Shown here piece by piece: positions 33,883 to 41,982 of a stretch of 64,000 bases of DNA. Where the stretch lies: NCBI GenBank assembly GCA_900769875.1, contig CAAGII010000147.1, positions 44,830 through 108,829 of the forward strand, written 5' to 3'. The position numbers were made by a program, and so were the translations under genes. Each line of letters opens with the position of its first letter. Position 1 is the stretch's first letter. The notes below the pieces were generated by a model that worked only from the letters and a program-made list of their open reading frames with translations, was not told the DNA's origin and ran no database searches. This stretch comes from Clostridia bacterium (lineage in GTDB: Bacteria; Bacillota; Clostridia; Christensenellales; Aristaeellaceae).

Positions 33883-35145
33883 ATGAAAGAAAGAATGCTC
33901 ATAACCGGCGGCAATCCCCTGATGGGCGAGGTACGGGTCAGCGGCGGCAAGAACACCGCGGTGGCTGTCATTCCGGCCACGCTGCTTTCCGACGAGCCAT
34001 GCGTGATTGAGAACCTGCCGGATATCGAGGACGTTCATGCGCTGGTGGATATCCTGCGCTCGCTTGGCGCGCAGGTGGAATATGTGCCGGGCGTGTTCAT
34101 GCGCGTGGATCCGCGCGGAGCCGACGGCTATCATGTGTCGTTCCGCGACGCGCAGCGCCTTCGCGCCAGCTATTATCTGCTGGGCGCGCTGCTGGGCAGG
34201 CGCGGACAGGCGGAGGTGGCATACCCCGGCGGCTGCAAGATCGGCAGCCGGCCGATCGACCAGCATCTCAAGGGCTTTGCCAGCCTTGGCGTGGAGACGG
34301 AGGAAAAGGGCGGCTACTACTACGCGCATGCCAGGGAGCTGCTGGGCGGCGACGTGTTCTTTGACATTGTGACCGTCGGCGCGACCATCAATGTGATGCT
34401 CGCGGCTGTCAAGGCAAAGGGCACGACCATCATCTACAACGCCGCCAAGGAGCCGCATATTGTCGACCTTGCCAACTTCCTTAACAGCATGGGCGCGAAG
34501 GTCAAGGGCGCGGGCACGGACGTGATCCGCATCAAGGGGCAGGGCTATCTGCACGGAACGACCTATGCCGTGATCCCTGACCAGATCGAGACCGGCACGC
34601 TGATGATCGCCGCTGCCGCGACGCGCGGAGACGTCATTATCAACGGCTGTATTCCCACGCATATGGAGGCGCTGACGGCTAAGCTTCTGGAGATGGGCGT
34701 CCGCGTCAGCGACAGCGACGACGCCATCCGCGTGCGCACGCAGGGCAAGCTGCGGCCGGTGAACGTGAAAACGCAGGTGTATCCGGGCTTCCCGACCGAT
34801 CTGCAGCAGCCGATGAGCGCGCTGCTCACCACGGCGACGGGCACGAGCATCATCCAGGAAACCATCTTTGAAAACCGCTTCCGCCATATGGATGAGCTCA
34901 GCCGCATGGGCGCGCACATCCGCGTGGTGGATCGCACCGCGATCATCGAGGGCGTGCCCCAGCTCAACGGCGCGCCCGTCACCACCACCGACCTGAGGGC
35001 CGGCGCGGCGCTGCTCGTTGCCGGGCTGATGGCGCAGGGCACGACGGAAATCTATGACCCGGAATACATTGACCGCGGCTATGAGCATATCGAGCAGAAG
35101 CTTTGTGCGCTGGGCGCGCAGATCCGCCGTGAGCCGCTGTCCTGA
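33883..35145 (+). CDS. murA: UDP-N-acetylglucosamine 1-carboxyvinyltransferase
   Basis: First committed enzyme of peptidoglycan synthesis, 420 aa. It transfers enolpyruvate to UDP-GlcNAc. GGKNTAVAVIPATLL is the N-terminal signature, and the active-site cysteine is present (YPGGCKIGSRPIDQH, Cys118), so the fosfomycin target residue is retained. The ATG at 33883 follows GGAGG; the frame extends a few codons upstream without a better ribosome site. Confidence 0.96.
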   Translation: MKERMLITGGNPLMGEVRVSGGKNTAVAVIPATLLSDEPCVIENLPDIEDVHALVDILRSLGAQVEYVPGVFMRVDPRGADGYHVSFRDAQRLRASYYLLGALLGRRGQAEVAYPGGCKIGSRPIDQHLKGFASLGVETEEKGGYYYAHARELLGGDVFFDIVTVGATINVMLAAVKAKGTTIIYNAAKEPHIVDLANFLNSMGAKVKGAGTDVIRIKGQGYLHGTTYAVIPDQIETGTLMIAAAATRGDVIINGCIPTHMEALTAKLLEMGVRVSDSDDAIRVRTQGKLRPVNVKTQVYPGFPTDLQQPMSALLTTATGTSIIQETIFENRFRHMDELSRMGAHIRVVDRTAIIEGVPQLNGAPVTTTDLRAGAALLVAGLMAQGTTEIYDPEYIDRGYEHIEQKLCALGAQIRREPLS

Positions 35146-35191
35146 CGCGTGAGGGACAGCCCCTGTTCGGCAAGCGAATTGAGGTGATTGC

Positions 35192-35722
35192 ATGAGCAAC
35201 CCCTTTGAGGCGCTGGGCATCCCGGAGACCGCCACGGCGGAGGAGGTGCGCCATGCCTATCATCTGCTGGCCAAGCGCTGCCATCCCGATCACTTTCAGG
35301 ATGAGGAGCAGCAGAAAAAGGCGCACGAGCAGATGATCGCGCTCAACCGCGCTTATGAGGAAGCGCTCCGGCTGGCGACAGCCCGGGCCAACAGCCCCTT
35401 CACGCAGCAGATCTCCTGCGGGGACGCCATCCAGCTGGCAGACAAGATGATGCGCCAGCATAAGCCGGAGAGCGCGCTTCGTCAGCTGATGCGCGCGGCG
35501 ACCAAGGATGCGGCGTGGTTCAACAAGCAAGGGCAGATCCTGATGGCGATGGAGCAGTATGACAGCGCGCACCAGTCCTTCCGCGAGGCGGTGCGCCGCG
35601 ACCCGGATAACATTCTCTACCGCAGGGGCGCGCTGGACGCCGCGCTTGCGCTCAGGGAATCGCAGTCCCTGCGCGGAAAGATCAGGTACTTCCTCAAAAG
35701 CGTCAGGCGGAGCCTGCGCTGA
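35192..35722 (+). CDS. J-domain protein with TPR-like tail
   Basis: 176-aa cytoplasmic co-chaperone-like protein. The N-terminal J domain (about 3-70) has the DnaK-stimulating HPD motif (KRCHPDHFQDE, near residue 31). The C-terminal half (about 85-150) looks like two or three TPR helices (FNKQGQILMAMEQYDSAH and the following helix). It lacks the zinc fingers and client domain of DnaJ. It is a recurrent small Firmicutes gene near murA-like genes; its client is unknown. Confidence 0.87.
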   Translation: MSNPFEALGIPETATAEEVRHAYHLLAKRCHPDHFQDEEQQKKAHEQMIALNRAYEEALRLATARANSPFTQQISCGDAIQLADKMMRQHKPESALRQLMRAATKDAAWFNKQGQILMAMEQYDSAHQSFREAVRRDPDNILYRRGALDAALALRESQSLRGKIRYFLKSVRRSLR

Positions 35723-35777
35723 CCGCATGAGCCGGACAACGGCTCTGTTTTCATTTGGAAAGAAGGAAAAAGAAAAG

Positions 35778-35849
<72 letters not shown>

Positions 35850-35865
35850 CATTGCGTTGATAACA

Positions 35866-35894
35866 ATTATACCACACCCTTCGCCCGGACGCAA
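35866..35894 (-). promoter_or_regulatory. tRNA-Gly promoter
   Basis: Minus strand TTGCGT (35894-35889), 17 bp, TATAAT (35871-35866). Confidence 0.75.
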
Positions 35895-35958
35895 TAGGGA
35901 ATTGTGAAAAAAATCGCGCGAACGGGCGGTCTGACGCGATTCTACCTCTGATTGGTAC

Positions 35959-35987
35959 TTGCATCGCCGCCCTTTTTGTGCTATGAT
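35959..35987 (+). promoter_or_regulatory. hflX promoter
   Basis: TTGCAT (35959-35964), 17 bp, TATGAT (35982-35987), about 210 bp upstream of the hflX start, leaving a long structured leader. Confidence 0.75.
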
Positions 35988-36007
35988 AGCTGCATCAGGG
36001 AAGGAGC

Positions 36008-36031
36008 GTGACTGCCAGGATGCGCAGGTAA
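36008..36031 (+). CDS. Seven-codon leader peptide MTARMRR
   Basis: GTG start, TAA stop, with GGAAGGAG two bases before the start codon. The peptide MTARMRR contains R-M-R, a +X+ type motif known to arrest macrolide-bound ribosomes. It is followed by a terminator hairpin and then hflX. It is far too short for automated ORF calling. Translation is inferred, not shown. Confidence 0.55.
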   Translation: MTARMRR

Positions 36032-36060
36032 TTTCTTGCTGACGATCCCCCGGGCGGGAG

Positions 36061-36080
36061 AGGCTGCGTGAGCCTTTTTT
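36061..36080 (+). terminator. Leader terminator upstream of hflX
   Basis: AGGCT-gcgtg-AGCCT followed directly by TTTTT (36075-36080). It lies 30 nt after the uORF stop and 115 nt before the hflX start. Confidence 0.7.
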
Positions 36081-36194
36081 CGGCATGCGCAGGCAGCAGG
36101 AGATTGACCGGTCCGCATGGCACGTTCTTTTTTTGCGGTCTGAATGCCGCTTCCGCCCCCGACCTGCGCCGCACGGCGCGAAAGGAACCATTGT

Positions 36195-37946
36195 ATGAAA
36201 GAAAAAGTTCATGGCAACCTCACCGGCATCCGTGATTCGGTCATCGACGCGCTTGCCTCTCTTTACCAGTATCAGGCGGACGGTTTTCTGCCGGGCGAGC
36301 TGACGCAGGCGCTTGCGCGCTTCAGCTGTGCGATCAACCGTGAAATTGCCCTGTACATCACCCGCGACGGCGAGGTGGTGGATGTTTCCGTCGGTACGGA
36401 CCGCAATGTGGAGCTTCACGACTTCCGCCTGCGCCGCAACGCCAACCGTCTCTCGGGGGTGAGATGTGTCCATACGCACCCCAACGGCGACGGACGGCTG
36501 AGCGATGTAGACTTAAGCGCGCTGCGATCCTTCCGCTATGACGCGATGGTCGCCATCGGCTGCAAGCAGGGCGAGCCGACCTTTGTGCAGTCTGCCTTCC
36601 TGATGGACAAGCAGAGCGTCGCGATGGACGAGCCGGTGCGCTGGTACCGCGTACCCGACAGTGAATGGATGCATCAAATTGACCTGAGCGACGAAATGGT
36701 CGGCAAAAGCGAGCCTCCGCTGAACGATCAGCCGGAGCGCGCGGTGCTCATGGGCATTGAGAGCGAGGAATCCCTGCAGGAGCTGGCGCGCCTTGCCGAC
36801 ACCGCCGGCGCGCAGGTGGTGGGCATGTTTCTGCAAAAGCGAGAAAAGCCCGACACGGCGCTGTTCATCGGCAGCGGACGCGCGGACGAGCTGCGCAACG
36901 AGTGCCAGGCGCTGGAGTGCGACGTGTGCATCTTTGATGAGGAGCTCACCGGCATCCAGATGCGCAACCTTGAGGATGTGCTGCGTGTGAAGGTGATCGA
37001 CCGCACCACGCTGATTCTTGACATCTTCGCCCAGCGCGCAAGCTCCGCCGAGGGCAAGCTGCAGGTCGAGCTGGCGCAGCTGCAATACCAGTCCACCCGA
37101 TTGATCGGTCAGGGTCTGGTGCTGAGCCGCCTCGCGGGCGGCATCGGCACAAGGGGTCCGGGCGAGAGCAAGCTTGAAATGAACCGCCGCCGCATCCGCG
37201 ACCGCATGACCGAGCTGCGCCGCCGCCTCGATGCGCTGGAAAAGCAGCGCGGCGTTCGCCGCAAAAGCCGCGAGCGCAACGAAATCCCCGTGGTCGCGCT
37301 GGTGGGCTACACCAACGCGGGCAAATCCACGCTCCTCAACCGCATGACCGGCAGCAATGTGTATGTACAGGATCAGCTTTTCGCCACCCTTGACGCGGTC
37401 AGCCGCCGTTTGGAGACGCGCGAGCATACGCCGTTCCTGCTGGTGGACACGGTGGGCTTCATTCGCAAGCTGCCGCATACGCTGGTCAGCGCGTTCCGCT
37501 CCACGCTGGATGAAGCGGCGATGGCGGATGTGCTGGTGATCGTCTCCGACGGCGCCTCGCCCGACATGCAGACCCAGCACGATACCGTGGAGCAGGTGCT
37601 TGAGGAGCTTCAGGCTACCTCGCAGCCCCGCATTGAGGTCATCAACAAGTGCGATCTGGGCGCCGTCGCACCGTCCATTCCCGGCGCGGTGCTTGTCAGC
37701 GCGAAAACCGGCGACGGCCTGGACGAGCTGTTGGGGCGCATTGCGTCCGAGCTGCAGAAGACCTACGCGCCCGTCACCTTCGCCATCCCGTTTGCGCGCT
37801 ACGGCCTGCTCAGCCAGATCCGCCCCCTTGGGCGCGTTGTTCACGAGCAGTACACCGACGAGGGCGTGGAGCTGACCATCGTCATCGCCGCCGCAGACCG
37901 TGACCGCATCATCCGCCAGCACGGCGCGGATATTCTGCGCAGCTGA
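36195..37946 (+). CDS. hflX: Ribosome-associated GTPase HflX with N-terminal JAMM-like domain
   Basis: 583-aa GTPase that splits stalled 70S ribosomes. The HflX core (about 190-583) has the GGIGTRGPGESKLE region, G1 GYTNAGKST (near 372), G3 DTVGF, G4 NKCD and G5 SAKTG. The extra N-terminal 180 residues contain HTHPNGDGRLSDVD (His93, His95, Ser103, Asp106), an exact HxHx7Sx2D JAMM/MPN+ metalloprotease signature resembling RadC, with Glu50 as the likely fourth residue. E. coli HflX is about 426 aa and lacks this part. The ATG at 36195 follows AAAGGA. Expression is probably attenuated in the leader. A terminator follows at 37961-37989. Confidence 0.95.
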   Translation: MKEKVHGNLTGIRDSVIDALASLYQYQADGFLPGELTQALARFSCAINREIALYITRDGEVVDVSVGTDRNVELHDFRLRRNANRLSGVRCVHTHPNGDGRLSDVDLSALRSFRYDAMVAIGCKQGEPTFVQSAFLMDKQSVAMDEPVRWYRVPDSEWMHQIDLSDEMVGKSEPPLNDQPERAVLMGIESEESLQELARLADTAGAQVVGMFLQKREKPDTALFIGSGRADELRNECQALECDVCIFDEELTGIQMRNLEDVLRVKVIDRTTLILDIFAQRASSAEGKLQVELAQLQYQSTRLIGQGLVLSRLAGGIGTRGPGESKLEMNRRRIRDRMTELRRRLDALEKQRGVRRKSRERNEIPVVALVGYTNAGKSTLLNRMTGSNVYVQDQLFATLDAVSRRLETREHTPFLLVDTVGFIRKLPHTLVSAFRSTLDEAAMADVLVIVSDGASPDMQTQHDTVEQVLEELQATSQPRIEVINKCDLGAVAPSIPGAVLVSAKTGDGLDELLGRIASELQKTYAPVTFAIPFARYGLLSQIRPLGRVVHEQYTDEGVELTIVIAAADRDRIIRQHGADILRS

Positions 37947-37960
37947 TTTCCGTATGCCCT

Positions 37961-37989
37961 GCCCGCCGCGATCATCACGGCGGGCTTTT
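37961..37989 (+). terminator. hflX terminator
   Basis: GCCCGCCG (37961-37968) pairs with CGGCGGGC (37978-37985), followed by TTTT. Confidence 0.85.
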
Positions 37990-37996
37990 GCGCAAA

Positions 37997-38029
37997 GCGC
38001 CCGCCCGTGAGCGCTTAACGGGCGGGCGC
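37997..38029 (-). terminator. Hairpin ending the GH27/kinase operon
   Basis: A 12-bp perfect stem (37997-38008 with 38018-38029) downstream of the minus-strand 64-aa gene. The U-tract is weak (TTT). Confidence 0.65.
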
Positions 38030-38049
38030 GAAGACAGTGGCGCTTCCAC

Positions 38050-38244
38050 TCAGGACAGGGGGAACAGCGTGCAGCCTGATGCGCGGAAGCGTTCGATCAT
38101 TTCGCGGAGCGACTGCTCGCTGACGCGGAAATCGCGCGACAGGCAGGTCAGGCAGAAAAAGACCGTGGTTCCGCGGTTGATCAGCTTGCGGCTCAGGCCG
38201 GTTTCGTCCGCTGTCAGCGTCCGGCCGCAGCGCGCGCAGGTCAA
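38050..38244 (-). CDS. Small four-cysteine zinc-ribbon-like protein
   Basis: 64-aa protein with CARC near the N-terminus and CLTC in the middle, spaced like a zinc ribbon. It continues into SEQSLREMIERFRASGCTLF. The TTG start overlaps the stop of the GH27 gene (TTGA). I recognise the pattern as a recurring uncharacterised clostridial protein but know no function. It is the last gene of the sugar module. Confidence 0.7.
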   Translation of the reverse strand: MTCARCGRTLTADETGLSRKLINRGTTVFFCLTCLSRDFRVSEQSLREMIERFRASGCTLFPLS

Positions 38245-39374
38245 CGCTTCACCAGCCTTGCGATGTACACCTTCACATCGCGGGCGGGCACGCTGACCTT
38301 GAAGTACTCGCGGCAGCGCTGCTCACCGCCGCCAAGCACGTCGCGCAGCTCCACATCATAGCCCGCGGAGGCGGGAAGGCCGAAGTCCGAGAAGATGACC
38401 GGAATGCCGCATTCGTTGTCCGTCACGTTCCACAGACAGAGCGCATAGGCGCCGTCGTCAAGGTGCTTCATCATCACGCAATGATTGCTGCTCCAGCCCT
38501 CCACCGGGCCAATCACGATGGGCGGACGCGCTTCGCTGTCCTGATTGATGCGCAGCAGATCGCGGTTGGTCACAAGGCGGCGCGTTTCATCGTTCATGCT
38601 GCGGATATCGCAGCCCAGCATCAGCGGCGCGGACGCCATGCACCACAGCGCGAACTGCGCGCGGTAATCCGCGTCGTCGCAGCCGGTAGCGCCCACCAGC
38701 CCCTTGCCGTACATGCCCACGGTCAGCATATCCATATCATTGAAGCACTGCGGCGCGGAGGCGCCGAGCTTCGGCAGCTGGCTGAGCACGATGCGGCGGT
38801 AGCTTTCGGGCGTATCCACGATATCGCCAGTGGAACGGTACAGATGCGCGCCCGTGGAGCGGATCCACGACCACACGTCGTCGCTTCCCCAGTTGCACGC
38901 CGAATACACGATATCCCGTCCGCTGGCACGAAGCGCCATGCCCATGCGGCGGTACAGAAGCGGCCCTGCGACGCCATCGGGCCTGTAGCAGAAATCGTAC
39001 TTCAGGTAATCCACGCCCCAGGAGGCGAAGGTCTCCGCGTCCAGAAACTCATGGTCGAAGCTGCCCGGATAATCGGCGCAGGTGCGCTGCCCGGCGCAGG
39101 AGTACATGCCGAACTTGAGTCCCCTGTCATGCACATAATCCGCGACGGCCTTCATGCCGGAGGGGAATTTCTCAGGATCAGCCTCAAGCCTGCCCGTTTG
39201 CGCGTTGCGCTCGCGGCGGCTCCAGCAGTCGTCCACCACAATGTAGCGATAGCCCGCGTCCCGCAGACCCATGTCCACAAACGCGTCGGCGCTCTCGCGG
39301 ATCAGCTGCTCGGAAATTTTATCGCCAAAGGTATTCCAGGTATTCCAGCCCATCGGGGGTCGGTTCATCAGCAT
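38241..39374 (-). CDS. GH27 alpha-galactosidase/alpha-N-acetylgalactosaminidase-like enzyme
   Basis: 377-aa cytoplasmic glycoside hydrolase (no signal peptide). PPMGWNTWNTFG opens the barrel and VDDCW (Asp48, Asp49) binds the sugar. Asp127 in YLKYDFCY is the nucleophile and Asp184 in RSTGDI the acid/base. In place of the CEW motif whose Glu reads the 2-OH in alpha-galactosidase A, this protein has CNWG (Asn161), so galactose versus GalNAc preference is open. The ATG at 39374 has GGAGG at 8 bp. It is coupled to the NahK-like kinase upstream. Confidence 0.92.
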   Translation of the reverse strand: MLMNRPPMGWNTWNTFGDKISEQLIRESADAFVDMGLRDAGYRYIVVDDCWSRRERNAQTGRLEADPEKFPSGMKAVADYVHDRGLKFGMYSCAGQRTCADYPGSFDHEFLDAETFASWGVDYLKYDFCYRPDGVAGPLLYRRMGMALRASGRDIVYSACNWGSDDVWSWIRSTGAHLYRSTGDIVDTPESYRRIVLSQLPKLGASAPQCFNDMDMLTVGMYGKGLVGATGCDDADYRAQFALWCMASAPLMLGCDIRSMNDETRRLVTNRDLLRINQDSEARPPIVIGPVEGWSSNHCVMMKHLDDGAYALCLWNVTDNECGIPVIFSDFGLPASAGYDVELRDVLGGGEQRCREYFKVSVPARDVKVYIARLVKR

Positions 39375-39375
39375 A

Positions 39376-40506
39376 TCAGTCGCCTCCCTTTGCGCGGCGC
39401 TTCGCGTCGATCTGATGAAGAATGCGCTCCATTTCCGGCAGCTTGCGGCGCATATCGGCGTACAGCGCCAGCTGGCAGCGCGCGCGGTCAAGGTTGTGCG
39501 TGGGATAGGCGATGGCAAAGTAGGTGTCGCCCTCAATGTAGTCGTCAAGGAAGCGCAGTCCCACCTCCAGCGTCATGATCGGGCCGCCGAGCAGCAGCGA
39601 GTGCAGCTCGCTGTCCGTCATCATATCGCCGGTCTGCGCGATGAACGCCTCGGCAAAGACGCGGAAGCGCTCCAGATCCATCGACACCTTCGACAAATCC
39701 TTCTCATCCTCCGCCGCCGTGTTCGCCGAGAAGCGGATGGTATCGCCAAAATCGTACGCCATCAGACCCGGCATGATGGTGTCCAGATCGACCACCACCA
39801 GCGGCTGCATGGTTTCGCGGTCAAAGAGCACATTGTTGGTCTTGGTGTCGTTGTGCGTCACGCGCAGCGGAACCTCGCCGCGATCGATCATATCGCAGAG
39901 CGAGCAGCCGTAATCATACGCGTCGCGAACCGCTTGAATCTCCGGCAACACCTCATGGACGCGCCCCACCGGATCCGCCTCCACATCGGCAAAGAGCTTC
40001 TGCATGCGCTTGCGCGTATTATGGAAGTCTGGGATCGTCTCTTGCAGCTGCGACGCGTCCACGCCCGATAGCTTGCGCATGAAGCCGCCGAACGCCTCGC
40101 CGGCTAGCGCGAGCACGCGGATATCATCCACCGTCTCCACCGTGACCGAATCCGCCACATAGTTGCACATGCGCCAGAAGCCGCCCTCGTCGTCGATGTA
40201 GTAGTTGTTTCTATCCGCTGCGTGGTAGAAATGCAAGCGCGTGCGGGGCGACGCGTCAGGATCCAGATGGCGGATGTGCTCCGTCACCACGTCGATGTTG
40301 TGCATCACCGCAAGCGGATGCCTGAACACATGGGTATTGATGCACTGAAGGAGGTAATCCACCCCCTTGAAGCGCACGCGGTAGGTCCGGTTGATATGGC
40401 CGTATTTGATCTGCTCATACTCCTCCAGCGCGCCCTCGCGACCAAAGGCTGCGCCGACAAGCTGAAGGCGTTCGTTCTCCTGCATTTGTATCCACATCCG
40501 TTTCAT
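39376..40506 (-). CDS. NahK-like N-acetylhexosamine kinase (APH fold)
   Basis: 376-aa phosphotransferase. It resembles bifidobacterial N-acetylhexosamine 1-kinase along its length: GHINRTYRVRFKG, LRVTHNDTKTNNVLFDR (catalytic Asp in the Brenner motif), VVDLDTIMPGLMAYDFGD and ALCEDEKDLSKV-like AAEDEKDLSKV. Such kinases turn free GlcNAc or GalNAc into sugar-1-phosphate. Linkage to GH27 suggests salvage of a released alpha-linked sugar. No strong ribosome site supports the first ATG; in-frame ATGs at 40497 and 40485 are alternatives. Confidence 0.85.
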   Translation of the reverse strand: MKRMWIQMQENERLQLVGAAFGREGALEEYEQIKYGHINRTYRVRFKGVDYLLQCINTHVFRHPLAVMHNIDVVTEHIRHLDPDASPRTRLHFYHAADRNNYYIDDEGGFWRMCNYVADSVTVETVDDIRVLALAGEAFGGFMRKLSGVDASQLQETIPDFHNTRKRMQKLFADVEADPVGRVHEVLPEIQAVRDAYDYGCSLCDMIDRGEVPLRVTHNDTKTNNVLFDRETMQPLVVVDLDTIMPGLMAYDFGDTIRFSANTAAEDEKDLSKVSMDLERFRVFAEAFIAQTGDMMTDSELHSLLLGGPIMTLEVGLRFLDDYIEGDTYFAIAYPTHNLDRARCQLALYADMRRKLPEMERILHQIDAKRRAKGGD

Positions 40507-40702
40507 GCCTGATGGCTTGTTTCTGATCCGGCGATATGCCGGCGACAGGGTATTCCTCTATGAGATTCTTGCAGCGCCCGGAAAAATCCTGCCGTGCCGG
40601 CACATTTCCCGATGTCTCCACCACGCGCCGCACAGCCCCTCGCCCTCACCCGCAGCTGCCGTGGCGGTCAGTGCGTCGGCTGCGCTGCAGCTGTGAATGA
40701 TT

Positions 40703-40716
40703 TGAAACGAATTTCA
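40703..40716. promoter_or_regulatory. Operator-like palindrome
   Basis: TGAAA-CGAA-TTTCA is a perfect 5-bp inverted repeat with a CG-containing centre, reminiscent of LacI-family operators, but it does not fit the catabolite-responsive consensus exactly. It lies between the divergent sugar and EPS units. Confidence 0.35.
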
Positions 40717-40738
40717 CAAAATTTTGATGTGGAAATAC

Positions 40739-40767
40739 TTGCATCCCGGGGCTTATTGTGATAAACT
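40739..40767 (+). promoter_or_regulatory. Promoter of the LCP gene and EPS locus
   Basis: TTGCAT (40739-40744), 17 bp, TAAACT (40762-40767); the leader is about 110 nt. Confidence 0.55.
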
Positions 40768-40883
40768 AAATCGAGTCTAAATATCCGTCGCTTGTTCCTG
40801 CGCAGCAAGCAGCCGCTTGCCTGCTGTGCAGCCTCGTTCGGCGGAAGGACTCGCGTACAGTGCCGCTGCGAGGAGGAGAGGCG

Positions 40884-41912
40884 ATGGCAAAACCGGAGCG
40901 CCATCATCATTCGCACAAAAGAAGCAGGAAGCAGAAAATCATCAGGGGCGTCCTGCTGTCTGCGGTGTACCTGTGCGTGCTGGGCGTGATCATTGCCATG
41001 ATGTGGCAGGAGAAGGCTCTGGAGACGGAACCGGTGGGATCGCTGGAGGGTCGCTTTGAACCATCGCTGAGTATCGACTGGAACGGCAAGCGGTATGGCT
41101 ACCGTGACCATGAGCTGAACACCATTCTGCTCATCGGTGTGGACAGGGATACGCTGAACGGTGAGCGAACGATCTACCGCAGCGATACGCAGGCGGACTT
41201 CATGGTGCTTCTCGTGGCTGACAGGAAGCAGCAGACGCTCACGCCTGTGCAGATTGACCGCGACACCATGGCGCAGGTGGATATCTACGGCGTGCTGGGC
41301 AACCGCTCGGGCACACGTACCACCCAGCTGTGCCTTGCGCAGGCCTTTGGCAAAACGGTGGAAGACAACAGCCAAAACACCGTCAGCGCGGTCAGCCGCT
41401 ATCTGCTTGGAATCCCGATTGATGAATACTTCGTGTTTGACATGTCGTTCATCAATCGCTTTAACGAGCTGATCGGCGGAGTGACGGTCACCATCGAGGA
41501 TGACCTGACCATGCTTGACCCCGCGATGCAGAAGGGCGCAACCCTGCATCTGACCGGGGATCAGGCGGAGCTGTTCGTTCGCTCGCGCATGAGCGTGGCG
41601 GACGGCACCAATGCTTCCCGCATGAAGCGTCAGCGCACGTACATGCTGGGCGTGGCGGACGCTCTTCACGATCGTGTGACGGATGGCGAGTACGTTGGTG
41701 CATTGCTTGACGGCATCGAAGGCAACTATGCCTCGAGCATGAATCGGGCGAATGTCATCAACGCTGTCTGCCGTTACAGCGCCTATCGTCTGATGGATGA
41801 TCCGCTGCTGCCGGGTACCCATACAAAGGGCACGGATGGCTTCACGGAATTCCATCCCGATATGGAGGGCGTGACAGAACGGATGCTTTCCCTGTGCTTC
41901 AGGGAATGGTAA
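40884..41912 (+). CDS. LytR-CpsA-Psr family glycopolymer attachment protein
   Basis: 342-aa membrane-anchored LCP protein. A basic His/Arg/Lys-rich cytoplasmic tail (1-25), one membrane helix (about 27-47), then the LCP domain with LLIGVDRD, RSDTQADFMVLLV, QIDRDTM and the DGTNASRMKRQRTYM arginine cluster. LCP enzymes transfer lipid-linked glycopolymers to peptidoglycan, so this one probably anchors the polymer made by the following cluster. The ATG at 40884 follows AGGAGGAG. Confidence 0.92.
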   Translation: MAKPERHHHSHKRSRKQKIIRGVLLSAVYLCVLGVIIAMMWQEKALETEPVGSLEGRFEPSLSIDWNGKRYGYRDHELNTILLIGVDRDTLNGERTIYRSDTQADFMVLLVADRKQQTLTPVQIDRDTMAQVDIYGVLGNRSGTRTTQLCLAQAFGKTVEDNSQNTVSAVSRYLLGIPIDEYFVFDMSFINRFNELIGGVTVTIEDDLTMLDPAMQKGATLHLTGDQAELFVRSRMSVADGTNASRMKRQRTYMLGVADALHDRVTDGEYVGALLDGIEGNYASSMNRANVINAVCRYSAYRLMDDPLLPGTHTKGTDGFTEFHPDMEGVTERMLSLCFREW

Positions 41913-41982
41913 CGTGGATCACGGCGGGCTGACCGCTGTGATGATTCATGGATCAATGAATCTGAAAGGAGGGGAATTTCTC

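Larger units (their letters stand above)
35994..36194 (+). ncRNA. hflX leader: candidate uORF-controlled attenuator
   Basis: About 200-nt 5' leader between promoter and hflX. It contains a 7-codon ORF with a strong ribosome site (36008-36031) and an intrinsic terminator (36061-36080). A downstream segment (36086-36097) can pair either with the uORF region (CTGCC and TGCGCA, 36012-36026) or with the terminator's 5' arm (GCTGC at 36063-36067 with GCAGC at 36093-36097). A ribosome stalled on the uORF would free that segment to break the terminator. The structure is read by eye; no folding program was run. Confidence 0.6.
40507..40883. other. Divergent intergenic region between kinase and LCP genes
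   Basis: 377 bases with no supportable gene. It holds an operator-like palindrome (40703-40716) and the LCP promoter (40739-40767). The region drops in GC near 40690-40770. I could not find a convincing minus-strand promoter for the kinase. Confidence 0.6.

Noticed and set aside
40415..40633. 72-aa minus-strand frame upstream of the kinase
   Set aside because: Overlaps the kinase N-terminus in another frame, has no ribosome site and no recognisable sequence.
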